In this document: piece after piece, positions 8,921 to 17,879 of the stretch
Layout: each line of letters starts with the position of its first letter
Numbering within the stretch: the stretch's first letter is position 1
NCBI GenBank assembly: GCA_017882165.1
Contig: JADGPZ010000019.1
Span: 1-32,772 of the forward strand
Source of the DNA: Candidatus Kapaibacterium sp.
GTDB taxonomy: Bacteria > Bacteroidota > Ignavibacteria > Palsa-1295
Reading direction: 5' to 3'
DNA length: 32,772 bases
Notes under the pieces: generated by a model
What the model saw: the letters and a program-made list of their open reading frames with translations, nothing else
Database searches by the model: none
What the model was told of the DNA's origin: nothing
Position numbers and translations under genes: made by a program

Positions 8921-9011
8921 CTAAGTGTATCTCTCACCTTACAACGCGGACACAAGCAGAAATCCGCGTCAGGATGTTCAATCATCCTAAGAAGCAACAA
9001 CAGCAGAACAC

Positions 9012-9039
9012 AACGGTAGCCTCGGCTGCCGTTTTTTTT
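9012..9039 (+). terminator. Probable Rho-independent terminator
   Basis: AACGGTAGCC TC GGCTGCCGTT followed by T8; one G-T pair in the stem. Confidence 0.75.
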
Positions 9040-10309
9040 ATGCTCGTTCCGAACGTTGCTTCACTGCCGCTGAGCCGGCGACCCAGCCGGTCGAGTACGC
9101 CGCCTGCAAATTGAAGCCGCCGATCTCGCCGGCGACATCGAGCATCTCACCGGCAAAGAAGAGCGTTGGTATGAGACGCGACATCATCGTTGTCGGATCA
9201 ACTTCCTTCAGACTCACACCACCGGCTGTCACTTCGCCGCGATCGAGCGGAATTTCTGCAACGGCGCCAAATGAGTATTGCGTGAGTGCAGCGAGCAACC
9301 GATCTCGCTCTTCTCGCGTCAGCGCGTTCCATTTTCTATCGAGCGGGATGGAGGCTTGTTCGAGAGCGTGTGGGACAAATCGGTTCGGCAGCAATTCCTC
9401 CAACCAGGTCTTCAACTGCTGCTGCGAACGCGACCGTTGCACATCGAGCACGAGCGCCCGGCAGTCTTCAATGTTGCGACCGATCAGGTTCGCGCTTATC
9501 TCGATCGGGCCGTCATCCATCTGGAGCGCGGCTTCCCGGCTGATGCCAAGAGCGGCAGGTCCAGAAAGCCCTCGGTGTGTCAGTAGTATATCGCCACTGC
9601 AGGAGGCGAGTGTGCGGCCATCGCGCACAACATGAAGTTCGATGTTGCGCAACGCAATCCCGACAAGCTCCTGCGCCGGAGGCTGCTGCAAATAGATCGG
9701 CGCAAGCGCCGCGCGAATGGGGACGATGGTGTGACCGAGTTTCTCCACGTAAGCAAGACCATCACCCGTCGTCCCGACTTTGCGGTAGCTGGTGCCGCCC
9801 GTGGCAAGGATGAGCGCGTCGGCCTGGTAGCCGCCACCGCGTATCTTGATATTCCAACTATTGTCAACATGCTCGATTGCAGTGACGCGAGAATTCAAAT
9901 GGAGAGTGACGTCCGCAGCTCTCAACTCTGTTTCGAACGCACTGAGCACATCGTCAGCCCGGCCGGAGTCGGGAAAGACGCGGCCGTTGTCTCTGGCGTG
10001 ACACGTTACGCCATGCGAAGAAAGCATGGCGAGAACATCCTCGTTCGTGTAACTGTGGAGCGCGTATTTCAGGAAGCGTTGCTCGTTCTTGTGCGGGAAG
10101 CCTTCTCGCAACAACTCCTCGACCGGTCCAGCGTGTGTGATGTTGCACTTGCCGCCGCCGGAGATTAGAATCTTGATGCCGAGGCGCGGATTGCGCTCGA
10201 AGAGATGCACCTCTATTTGGCTACCCTGCTCGCGCGCAGTCCGCGCGGCACCGAGCGCCGCGCAAATGCCGCCCGCGCCTCCACCGATGATTGCAATTCG
10301 TTTTGTCAC
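9038..10309 (-). CDS. HI0933-family NAD(P)/FAD-dependent oxidoreductase (YhiN/BaiN-like flavoprotein)
   Basis: N-terminal Rossmann IAIIGGGAGGICAALGAAR, NPRLGIKILISGGGKCNITH, ALILATGGTSY, C-terminal GEMLDVAGEIGGFNLQAAYSTGWVAG. Confidence 0.9.
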   Translation of the reverse strand: MTKRIAIIGGGAGGICAALGAARTAREQGSQIEVHLFERNPRLGIKILISGGGKCNITHAGPVEELLREGFPHKNEQRFLKYALHSYTNEDVLAMLSSHGVTCHARDNGRVFPDSGRADDVLSAFETELRAADVTLHLNSRVTAIEHVDNSWNIKIRGGGYQADALILATGGTSYRKVGTTGDGLAYVEKLGHTIVPIRAALAPIYLQQPPAQELVGIALRNIELHVVRDGRTLASCSGDILLTHRGLSGPAALGISREAALQMDDGPIEISANLIGRNIEDCRALVLDVQRSRSQQQLKTWLEELLPNRFVPHALEQASIPLDRKWNALTREERDRLLAALTQYSFGAVAEIPLDRGEVTAGGVSLKEVDPTTMMSRLIPTLFFAGEMLDVAGEIGGFNLQAAYSTGWVAGSAAVKQRSERA

Positions 10310-10391
10310 GGATGCACAACACGCGCGGCGACAAAACCGATTGAAGTTGTGAATCTCTCATTTGTCTGCATCGTTGAGGGCATTCTCGAAT

Positions 10392-11078
10392 ATGACTATC
10401 GCTGAACTCGCATCCATCTGCCACGCCAACGGACTTGCTCTCGATGAGACGCAACAGAGCCTGCTTGAGCAATACGCCCGCCTACTTGCCGAGTGGAATG
10501 CCAAGATCAATCTTGTTTCCCGCAAGGACGAGGCGCACATCCTCGACCGGCATATTCTCCACTCGCTCGTGCTCGCAATGCCGTCTGTTTGTGATTATGA
10601 TTTCCGGAATAAGCACGTGCTCGACATCGGCACGGGAGGCGGACTGCCCGGAATCCCGCTCAAGATCGCGCTGCCATCGAGCGCCCCCGCTCGGCTCGAT
10701 ATCACACTGGTCGATTCTACGCAGAAGAAGATCATGGCCGTGAACGAGATGATTGCTGCGCTGGGACTCACCGGCATCCGCGGAATCGCCGCGCGCGCGG
10801 AAGAGATTGGGAGATTGCCGGAGCACGCGCATGCGTATGATGCGATTCTCTCTCGGGCCGTTGCGCCGCTCGAGGATATGGCGAAGTGGTCGCGCGGATT
10901 GCTGAAGCAGGGTGGTGTGCTCTTCGCGCTCAAGGGTGGCGATCTAACGGAAGAGATCAGCCGGACTCTGCGAATGAAAGGCGTTGCATCCGCGTGCGAG
11001 AAGCCGCTCGATCTCATCGGCTATCCCGATTTTCTGCGCGAGGAGAAGAAACTCGTCCGCGTGGACTTCACCGGCTGA
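10392..11078 (+). CDS. rsmG: 16S rRNA (guanine(527)-N(7))-methyltransferase
   Basis: LLAEWNAKINLVSRKDE..ILDRHILHSL..VLDIGTGGGLPGIPLKIALP..ITLVDSTQKKIMAVNEM is the GidB/RsmG pattern. ATG at 10392 is the likely start (track starts at TTG 10362). Confidence 0.9.
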   Translation: MTIAELASICHANGLALDETQQSLLEQYARLLAEWNAKINLVSRKDEAHILDRHILHSLVLAMPSVCDYDFRNKHVLDIGTGGGLPGIPLKIALPSSAPARLDITLVDSTQKKIMAVNEMIAALGLTGIRGIAARAEEIGRLPEHAHAYDAILSRAVAPLEDMAKWSRGLLKQGGVLFALKGGDLTEEISRTLRMKGVASACEKPLDLIGYPDFLREEKKLVRVDFTG

Positions 11079-13167
11079 GCATCATCGGCACCGCGTGATG
11101 GGCGCCCACTGCGGCGCCCTCACGGATGAGACAGAAGAACGTCCCTGCCACCTCGTCATTTGCGTCCCATTCGAACGCATGCTCGCCTGCATCCAACTCG
11201 CCATCAAACAGTCGCGCGATCTCCACGCCAAGAAGATTCACAACACTCAGATGCACCGGCCCGCGCTCTGCACACATGAAACGAATCGTCGTCTTTTCCG
11301 AGAATGGATTGGGATAGGCTTGCGCCCCAATTCCTTGTACCTTCGGTTGCCCCGCCACCGCACTCGTGCCGATCATCTCGGCGAGCGGGCGGCGCCAGAC
11401 ACCACTGTCAGTAGTTCCTGCAAACAGATAAGGGCCGATCATCACAAAGGAAGTAATACCGTGATTCTCCAAACCTACGCTCGACCAGAGTTGTCCATTA
11501 TTGCTCGAATAAAAAACGCCACTATAAGTCCCCGCAAAAATATTAGTGCCGCTTACGACAAGTGTGTAGACAAATGGGTGAGTCAATCCAGCACTTGCCA
11601 TAGTCCAACTTGCGCCACCATCCGTGGAACGAGACACGCCGCCTTCGGTCGCCACAAATAGCTCTGTACCAAGGGTGGCGAAAGCGCGCGCGAAAGTATT
11701 GGTCAATCCAGTACTTGCATCCGTCCAACTAGTACCACTATCGGACGAGCGAAAAACGCCATTATTAGTCCCAGCAAGAAGATTGGTGTCGCTCACAACA
11801 AAGGCACAGATAACATGGCTCAAACCGCTGGTTGCGCTCCAACTCATACCATTATCGCTCGATCGAAAAACATTTCCGTTGCCAGTTCCGGCACATAGAT
11901 TTGTTCCACTCACGACTATTGCACGGACATCAGTGTCAGTCAATCCACTGCTTGCTGTTATCCAGCTTTCGCCATTGTCGTTAGAGCGAAAAACACCACG
12001 ATCTGTACCGGCAAGGAGATTTGCGCCACTTACAGTAAGGGAATACAGGAATGCACTCGGGGGCAGTCCAGAACTTACGGCCCTCCAGCTTTCCCCTGTG
12101 TCGCCTGTGCAAAAAACTCCTCCGTAGTAGGATCCCGCGAAAAGATTAGTGCCGATCGTGGCAATTGCAATGGCGTCAGTATTACTCAATCCCGCGCTCG
12201 CGGTTGTCCAGGCTCTGCCGCTATCCGTAGAACGAAAAATGCCGCCGCCACCTGTTCCGGCATAAAGTGTCGCACCAACCATAGCAATTGTACGGACAAA
12301 TAAATAGTCCAATCCAATGCTCGTCGGTGTCCAGTTCAGACCGTTATCGCTCGACCGAAAAACGCCTGCTCCCCATGTGCAAGCAAAAAGATCCGTGCCA
12401 ATTAAGGCAAAAGCGTCAGCGTAAACATTGGTAAATCCCGATCCTGCGGTCTTCCATGTTGTTCCATCATCGCTTGAACGAAAAACGCTGCCGTCGCCAG
12501 TCGCAGCAAATAAATTCGTCCCGCTTGCTGCAAGAGCGGTGACAAAAGTATCAGTCAATCCTGCAAACGCTGCTGTCCAGTTTGCACCGTCATCACTTGA
12601 CCGAAAGATGCCTTTGCCGAGCAACCCTGCGAATAGGTTCGTGCCTTTTACGGCAAACGCCATGACCTCAGCTTGGGGCAATCCTGCGCTCGCGGAGATC
12701 CAATGCATGCCAGCATCGGCTGATCGAAACAATCCGCCTTGGGATGTCGCGGCGAAGATATTAGTGCCCCTCACAGCAAGGAGATTAACAGTTGTCTTGC
12801 TTGGCAAGCCAACACCCACCGCTGTCCAGCCTCTGCCGCCTTTAGCCGTCCGAAAAATGCCGCCTCCCCCTGTTCCCGCACCGTCACCGGTTCCAGCGAA
12901 TACGAATGAGTCCATCACAGCCAGGTTGCGAATATCGAGATAATCTAATCCACTATTAACGGAGCTCCAACTGTAACCACTATCAGTTGAGAGTATGACC
13001 CCGGCATTGGTCCCAGCATAGAGATTCGTACCGCAGATAGCGAATGACGAGACGTTGTTTCCGCCCGGTCCATTGCCCGGAACCCACTGTGCCGAGCCGG
13101 ACGAGGAGACGAACAGCATGGAGAGAACCGCTGCCGCTGTGAGTAGCTTGCTTCGGAGGGAGGTCAT
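11068..13167 (-). CDS. Secreted Asp-box (BNR-like) repeat protein with T9SS C-terminal sorting domain
   Basis: Signal peptide, about 14 repeats of around 41 aa (GTNLFAGTxxGVFRSSDxGxSWTxASxGL), and C-terminus AYPNPFSEKTTIRFMCAERGPVHLSVVNLLGVEIARLFDGELDAGEHAFEWDA. Confidence 0.85.
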   Translation of the reverse strand: MTSLRSKLLTAAAVLSMLFVSSSGSAQWVPGNGPGGNNVSSFAICGTNLYAGTNAGVILSTDSGYSWSSVNSGLDYLDIRNLAVMDSFVFAGTGDGAGTGGGGIFRTAKGGRGWTAVGVGLPSKTTVNLLAVRGTNIFAATSQGGLFRSADAGMHWISASAGLPQAEVMAFAVKGTNLFAGLLGKGIFRSSDDGANWTAAFAGLTDTFVTALAASGTNLFAATGDGSVFRSSDDGTTWKTAGSGFTNVYADAFALIGTDLFACTWGAGVFRSSDNGLNWTPTSIGLDYLFVRTIAMVGATLYAGTGGGGIFRSTDSGRAWTTASAGLSNTDAIAIATIGTNLFAGSYYGGVFCTGDTGESWRAVSSGLPPSAFLYSLTVSGANLLAGTDRGVFRSNDNGESWITASSGLTDTDVRAIVVSGTNLCAGTGNGNVFRSSDNGMSWSATSGLSHVICAFVVSDTNLLAGTNNGVFRSSDSGTSWTDASTGLTNTFARAFATLGTELFVATEGGVSRSTDGGASWTMASAGLTHPFVYTLVVSGTNIFAGTYSGVFYSSNNGQLWSSVGLENHGITSFVMIGPYLFAGTTDSGVWRRPLAEMIGTSAVAGQPKVQGIGAQAYPNPFSEKTTIRFMCAERGPVHLSVVNLLGVEIARLFDGELDAGEHAFEWDANDEVAGTFFCLIREGAAVGAHHAVPMMLSR
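11390..13060 (-). repeat. In-gene tandem Asp-box repeats (about 13 full plus 1 partial, roughly 120-125 bp each)
   Basis: Repeated S-x-D-x-G-x-x-W motifs read directly in the translation. Confidence 0.85.
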
Positions 13168-13330
13168 CGTTTTGGGTGAATGTGGTATGCACTAAGAACT
13201 TCGCTCGCGGGGAAAAGTTACACCTGATTCGTTAGTATTCGGGGGTTGTCAGGTTTCGCGGCATAAAAGTGGCTGTTGAAGGCAGAGACCCTTCACCTCC
13301 CGTTTCGCGTTTAGGGATTAGCAAAATTCG

Positions 13331-13351
13331 AAAAATCAATCCGCGTAATCC
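13331..13351 (-). repeat. Partial copy of the same dispersed family
   Basis: aaaaatcaatccgcgtaatcc is identical to 31789-31809 (21/21). Confidence 0.75.
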
Positions 13352-13377
13352 AAGCTCTCTCTCTACTCCAGGTTCTC

Positions 13378-15552
13378 ATGCGCTCCGTCATCTTCACCTT
13401 CACGACTCACAATCACCAGCCGCTGGGGAATTTCGATTATGTCTTCGAAGAGGCGTATGCGAAATCGTATCGGCCGTTTTTCGAACTTGCCTCTCAGTAT
13501 CCGATTCGGTTCGCGACGCATTTCTCCGGTATCCTGCTCGATTGGATTGAATCGCATCACCCCGAGCATATCGAGCGGCTGCGTGCGATGGTCGCGCGCG
13601 GTCAACTCGAGATGATCTCCGGTGGATTCTTCGAGCCGATCCTCGCGGTGATTCCGCCGCACGATCAGCAGGCGCAAATCGCACTGCTCACCGAGCGGAT
13701 CGAGCGATTGTTTGGGCAGGCTGGAAGCTCGCCGTGGCGAGCCCCACTCGGTATGTGGCTGGCCGAGCGCGTATGGGAGGAGCCGCTGGCCTCCGTGCTC
13801 CACGATGCCGGAATGCGCTACGTGCTGCTGGATGATACACACTTCCTTCAGGCCGGTCTGCGCGAAGAAGACCTTTCCGGGTATTATGTGACGGAGGACC
13901 TCGGCAAGACGCTGGCGGTCTTTCCAATCTCCAAGGCGCTTCGGTATACCATTCCCTTCGTTCCGGTGGATGAAACCTTGCGCGTGCTCCGCGACATGGC
14001 GAGCGAGGCCGGATCGAATATTGTCAGCTTCGCCGACGATGGCGAGAAGTTCGGTGTGTGGCCGGCAACGTACGATCGCGTGTACGGGACGAGCGATCGT
14101 GATGGCTGGCTTGAAGAGTTCTTTCGAAAGCTGGCCGAGAATGCAGCATGGATCCGAATGATGCAACCGGGTGAGGTTCTGGACGCCCTGCCGCCGAAAG
14201 GCCGGATCTATTTGCCGAACGCGAGCTATGCCGAGATGAACGAATGGGCGCTGCCGACGGCGGAGACGACACGAAAATACGAGGATTTCTTGGGCAGGCT
14301 GGAAGCTCTGCCCCACGCGCAGGAATCGAAGACAGATTTGGCATTTGTGCGCGGTGGATACTGGCGCAACTTCCTTGCGAAGTATCCGGAGATCAACCAT
14401 TTGCACAAACACATGCTGCGGACGAGCGCGCGCTGTGCGGCAGCGCGTGCGCGTGGTTTGGATATCACGAAAGCCGAGCGCGAACTTCTCGCTTCGCAAT
14501 GCAACGATCCCTATTGGCACGGCGTCTTTGGCGGCGCGTATCTGCCGAACCTGCGTGATGCGAACTTCTCAGCGCTCGTGCGTGCGGATCGCCGACTCGA
14601 TGAAGCGGAGCAGTTGTCTGGCGTTCGCATGGAAGCGCGAGACGTGGATTGCGATGGAGCCGATGAGATCGTTCTGGAATCGCGTGAGCTTTTGCTTTTC
14701 GTGAAGCCCTCGCTCGGCGGCATGATCGCGGAGATTGATTTCAAAGGTGTCGCCAACGATCCGCGAAGCTTCAACGCGATGAACATTATGTCGCGCCGCG
14801 AGGAAGCCTACCACCGCAAGCTAAAACATGCGGCTCAGAACAGTGCTCGCACGGACGGCACGAAGTCCATCCACGATATGATCGAGGCGAAAGAGCCGGG
14901 ACTCGACAAGCTGCTGATCTACGACGCCTACCGACGCGGCTCGCTCATCGAACACTTTTTCGCGCCCGGTGTCACGGCAGATGACTTGCGCATAAATCGC
15001 TACGAAGAACTTGGAGATTTTGTGACTTCTGCGTGCGATTGGAGTTATACAGATGCCGAGCATAAACTTACGCTTTCGAGGTCTGGCACCGTCACATTAC
15101 ATGGCCGAAAGCACCACGTGAAGGTGGAGAAGGCACTTACGATGGAGGGAGGCCACATCATTGTGATCTACCGGCTTACGAACGAATCGGACGAGCCGGT
15201 TCGTTTGTGCTTTGCCTCCGAGTGGGCGTTCAGTCTGCTCGCTCCGGTGGCACCAGACCGCTACTTTGAAGCGAACGGCGTGCGTCTCGCAGAGGCGCAG
15301 ATGAACAGCACAGGTTCGGTCATCGGCGGACACCTCAAGATGGTGGATGAGTATCTCGGTCTTGCAATCGCGCTCGAAGCGCCGAAGGCCAGCGAGATCA
15401 TCCGATTCCCGCTCGAATCGGTATCGACGAGTGAGGCAGGATTCGAGAGGATTTATCAAGGCTCCATCTTGATGCCAGTTTGGACGCTGGACCTACCGGC
15501 AGACGGCGAGTGGGAGACGAGGATGACAGTTGCAATTACGAATTACGAATGA
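13378..15552 (+). CDS. Glycoside hydrolase family 57 (alpha-amylase/4-alpha-glucanotransferase type)
   Basis: FTTHNHQPLGNFDYVFEEAY, HFSGILLDWI, GFFEPILAVIPPHDQ, GMWLAERVWEEPL, DDTHFL, FADDGEKFGVWP, GGYWRNFLAKYPEINHLHKHML. Confidence 0.9.
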   Translation: MRSVIFTFTTHNHQPLGNFDYVFEEAYAKSYRPFFELASQYPIRFATHFSGILLDWIESHHPEHIERLRAMVARGQLEMISGGFFEPILAVIPPHDQQAQIALLTERIERLFGQAGSSPWRAPLGMWLAERVWEEPLASVLHDAGMRYVLLDDTHFLQAGLREEDLSGYYVTEDLGKTLAVFPISKALRYTIPFVPVDETLRVLRDMASEAGSNIVSFADDGEKFGVWPATYDRVYGTSDRDGWLEEFFRKLAENAAWIRMMQPGEVLDALPPKGRIYLPNASYAEMNEWALPTAETTRKYEDFLGRLEALPHAQESKTDLAFVRGGYWRNFLAKYPEINHLHKHMLRTSARCAAARARGLDITKAERELLASQCNDPYWHGVFGGAYLPNLRDANFSALVRADRRLDEAEQLSGVRMEARDVDCDGADEIVLESRELLLFVKPSLGGMIAEIDFKGVANDPRSFNAMNIMSRREEAYHRKLKHAAQNSARTDGTKSIHDMIEAKEPGLDKLLIYDAYRRGSLIEHFFAPGVTADDLRINRYEELGDFVTSACDWSYTDAEHKLTLSRSGTVTLHGRKHHVKVEKALTMEGGHIIVIYRLTNESDEPVRLCFASEWAFSLLAPVAPDRYFEANGVRLAEAQMNSTGSVIGGHLKMVDEYLGLAIALEAPKASEIIRFPLESVSTSEAGFERIYQGSILMPVWTLDLPADGEWETRMTVAITNYE
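13712..13742 (+). repeat. Intragenic repeat copy 1 plus adjoining palindrome GCTCGCC-GT-GGCGAGC (13727-13742)
   Basis: ttgggcaggctggaagctc (19 nt) identical to 14290-14308; perfect 7-bp stem follows. Confidence 0.75.
14290..14314 (+). repeat. Intragenic repeat copy 2 forming a hairpin (GGGCAG-GCT-GGA-AGC-T-CTGCCC)
   Basis: 19-nt identity to 13712-13730 and self-complementary arms with one bulged T. Confidence 0.75.
15534..15550 (+). repeat. Heptameric tandem repeat (AATTACG)2.4 at the GH57 stop / GT2 start overlap
   Basis: aattacg aattacg aat read directly. Confidence 0.75.
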
Positions 15553-16346
15553 AGCGCACATCGCGACAGCGTCAGCAGCCGGTCCAGATCGGACTTCCCG
15601 GCTTGGCCATTGCCGAGCCGGTTGTATCCATCGTTATTCCGACGAAGAACGAGGAGAAGCTGCTCGAGCGCTGCCTCATGCAGTTCACCGCCGAGATTCG
15701 GCAACGATTCTCGCTCGAACTCATCGTGAGCGATGGCGGCTCGACCGATGATACGATGGGCATCGCGACGGCGTATGCCGACTCCATCGCAACGCACGAA
15801 GGCGCATGGCGGCAGACGATTGCCGAAGGCCGCAACCGTGGCGCCTCGCTGGCGCGGGCCAATCTATTGCTATTCCTGAATGCGGATACCGTGCTCGCCG
15901 ATGTCGCGCAATTTCTCGATCGCGCGTTGCAACGATTTGCAGTTGATGAGGGACTTGCGGCGATTGCCACCCGCGTCGAAGTGTTTCCCGAAGAGCGGCG
16001 CATCAGCGACCGGCTGTTTCACGCCTACTTCAATCGCTACGTAAAGATATGCAATGCGATGGGCCTCGGTATGGGCCGCGGCGAGTGCCAGATCGTGCGA
16101 CGAAAAGCGTTCGAAGCCTTGCGCGGATACAACCCCGGCATGGCCGCCGGCGAGGACTTCGATCTCTATCGCCGATTGCGCTCGATAGGCCGCATTCGCT
16201 TCGATCACGAACTACTCGTCTATGAGTCCCCGCGCCGCTACCGCAAGTACGGATACCGGCACGTCTATTTCGATTGGATCAAGAACGGATTCGCCGTCCT
16301 GCTCAAGCACCGCTCGAGCGATCAGGTCTGGGAAGAAGTGCGCTAA
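15549..16346 (+). CDS. Family 2 glycosyltransferase
   Basis: VSIVIPTKNEEKLLERCL, IVSDGGSTDDT, LLFLNADTVL, YNPGMAAGEDFDLYRRL. ATG overlaps the GH57 stop (ATGA), so the start is assigned here rather than 15480. Confidence 0.88.
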   Translation: MKRTSRQRQQPVQIGLPGLAIAEPVVSIVIPTKNEEKLLERCLMQFTAEIRQRFSLELIVSDGGSTDDTMGIATAYADSIATHEGAWRQTIAEGRNRGASLARANLLLFLNADTVLADVAQFLDRALQRFAVDEGLAAIATRVEVFPEERRISDRLFHAYFNRYVKICNAMGLGMGRGECQIVRRKAFEALRGYNPGMAAGEDFDLYRRLRSIGRIRFDHELLVYESPRRYRKYGYRHVYFDWIKNGFAVLLKHRSSDQVWEEVR

Positions 16347-17725
16347 ATCCCTTTCGCCATCTTTTCGAGATTGAGCACTGCGTCGAGCTTTGCGGCGGAC
16401 ATGAGTCCCTCTTCCAGTACAAGCTCGCGGATGGTCCGGCGCTTCTTGAGCGATGCTTTCGCCAACTCGGCGGCTTTGTTGTAACCGATCTCCGGCGCGA
16501 GCGCGGTGACGAGGCTGCCGCTCGTCTCGGCGTAGTGGCGCATCCGCTCGCGGTCGCAGACGATGCCATCGATGCACTTGCGCGCCATGACTTCGAGCGT
16601 GTTCGAGAAGATCTCGATCGCGAACGCGATGTTGAACTGCACGACCGGCATCATGACGTTGAGTTCGAGTTGTCCGCCTTGCGAGGCATACGAAACCACC
16701 GTCTCGCTTCCAACAACTTGCATCGCAACCTGCGAGACCATTTCGAGGATGGAAGGATTCACTTTGCCCGGCATGATGCTCGAACCGGGTTGCACGGCAG
16801 GTAGTGTGATTTCGGCGAAGCCGGTCATGGGTCCCGAGCAGAGCAATCGAAGATCGGCGGAAATCTTGATGATGTCGAGCGCGAGGTTTTTCATTGCGCT
16901 CATCAGATGGACGAACGGCGCGAGCGACTCCATCGCTTCAAAGAGATCGTTCGACGCCTTGACATCGAGTCCTGTGTACGTGCGAAGTTCTTCGACGACG
17001 TAGCCCCGGTAGCCTGCCGGCGTGTTCAGTCCCGAGCCTGCCGCGCTGCCGCCGATGCCGAGGAAGGAGATGTCATCTTCGGCATCTTTGAGGCGCTTCG
17101 TGTGGCGCACAATCATGTCTTGCCATGCGCCGAATTCTTGTCCCAGCGTGATCGGCACGGCGTCCTGCAAGTGGGTCCGGCCGGATTTTACCGCATCGGA
17201 AAACTCCGCAGCCTTTGCGGCGAAAGATTGCCGGAGCGTTTCAATCGCGGGATACATCCGCTCGCGGAGCAGCAGCATCGAAGAGAGCCGCATCGCTGTC
17301 GGATACGTATCATTGGTCGATTGCGACATGTTGACGTGGTCGTTCGGCGAGATCTTGTCGTAAGTCCCGCGCGGCTGGCCAGACTTTTCGAGCGCACGGT
17401 TCGAGATGACCTCGTTGGTGTTCATGTTCGTGCTCGTGCCGGCGCCGGCCTGGAAGACATCGACGACAAACTGATCGCGCAAGCCGCCCGCGATGATTTC
17501 ATCGCAGACATCGCAAATTGCTTTGGATAGCTCGGGCTTTAGCGCGCCGGCGCGTTCGTTTGCTTTCGCGCACGCCTTCTTCAGCAACGCGTAGGCCCGC
17601 ACGAAGGTCGGATGTGGCTTCAGTCCGGAGATCGGATAATTCTGGACGGCGCGGAGCGTTTGGATGCCGTAGTATGCGTCATCGGGAAGTTCGAGGACGC
17701 CGAGTGAGTCGCGTTCGGTGCGCAT
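16343..17725 (-). CDS. aspA: Aspartate ammonia-lyase (aspartase/fumarase superfamily)
   Basis: ERDSLGVLELPDDAYYGIQTLRAVQNYPISG N-terminus and signature GSSIMPGKVNPSILEMVSQVAMQV. Confidence 0.9.
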   Translation of the reverse strand: MRTERDSLGVLELPDDAYYGIQTLRAVQNYPISGLKPHPTFVRAYALLKKACAKANERAGALKPELSKAICDVCDEIIAGGLRDQFVVDVFQAGAGTSTNMNTNEVISNRALEKSGQPRGTYDKISPNDHVNMSQSTNDTYPTAMRLSSMLLLRERMYPAIETLRQSFAAKAAEFSDAVKSGRTHLQDAVPITLGQEFGAWQDMIVRHTKRLKDAEDDISFLGIGGSAAGSGLNTPAGYRGYVVEELRTYTGLDVKASNDLFEAMESLAPFVHLMSAMKNLALDIIKISADLRLLCSGPMTGFAEITLPAVQPGSSIMPGKVNPSILEMVSQVAMQVVGSETVVSYASQGGQLELNVMMPVVQFNIAFAIEIFSNTLEVMARKCIDGIVCDRERMRHYAETSGSLVTALAPEIGYNKAAELAKASLKKRRTIRELVLEEGLMSAAKLDAVLNLEKMAKGI

Positions 17726-17844
17726 GAGTCGGAGTTAGAGTGGTGTGGATGATCGATCATCCACGAGTGATTATGAATTGCACACGGGTAAACAACAATT
17801 CTCGCAGAATTGACCCGGCCAACAACGATCTCCTCGCACGATAT

Positions 17845-17872
17845 GCAGGGGCGAATGGGAATCCGCCCCTGC
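17845..17872. repeat. Palindromic element GCAGGGGCG-N10-CGCCCCTGC
   Basis: Perfect 9-bp inverted repeat in the aspA / 1592-aa gene interval; no adjacent T-run on either strand. Confidence 0.6.
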
Positions 17873-17879
17873 ACGTCCG

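Noticed and set aside
13363-14520. Reverse-strand 385-aa ORF antisense to GH57
   Set aside because: Long antisense frame in GC-rich coding DNA; the plus strand has clear GH57 motifs while the antisense translation has no recognisable domain.
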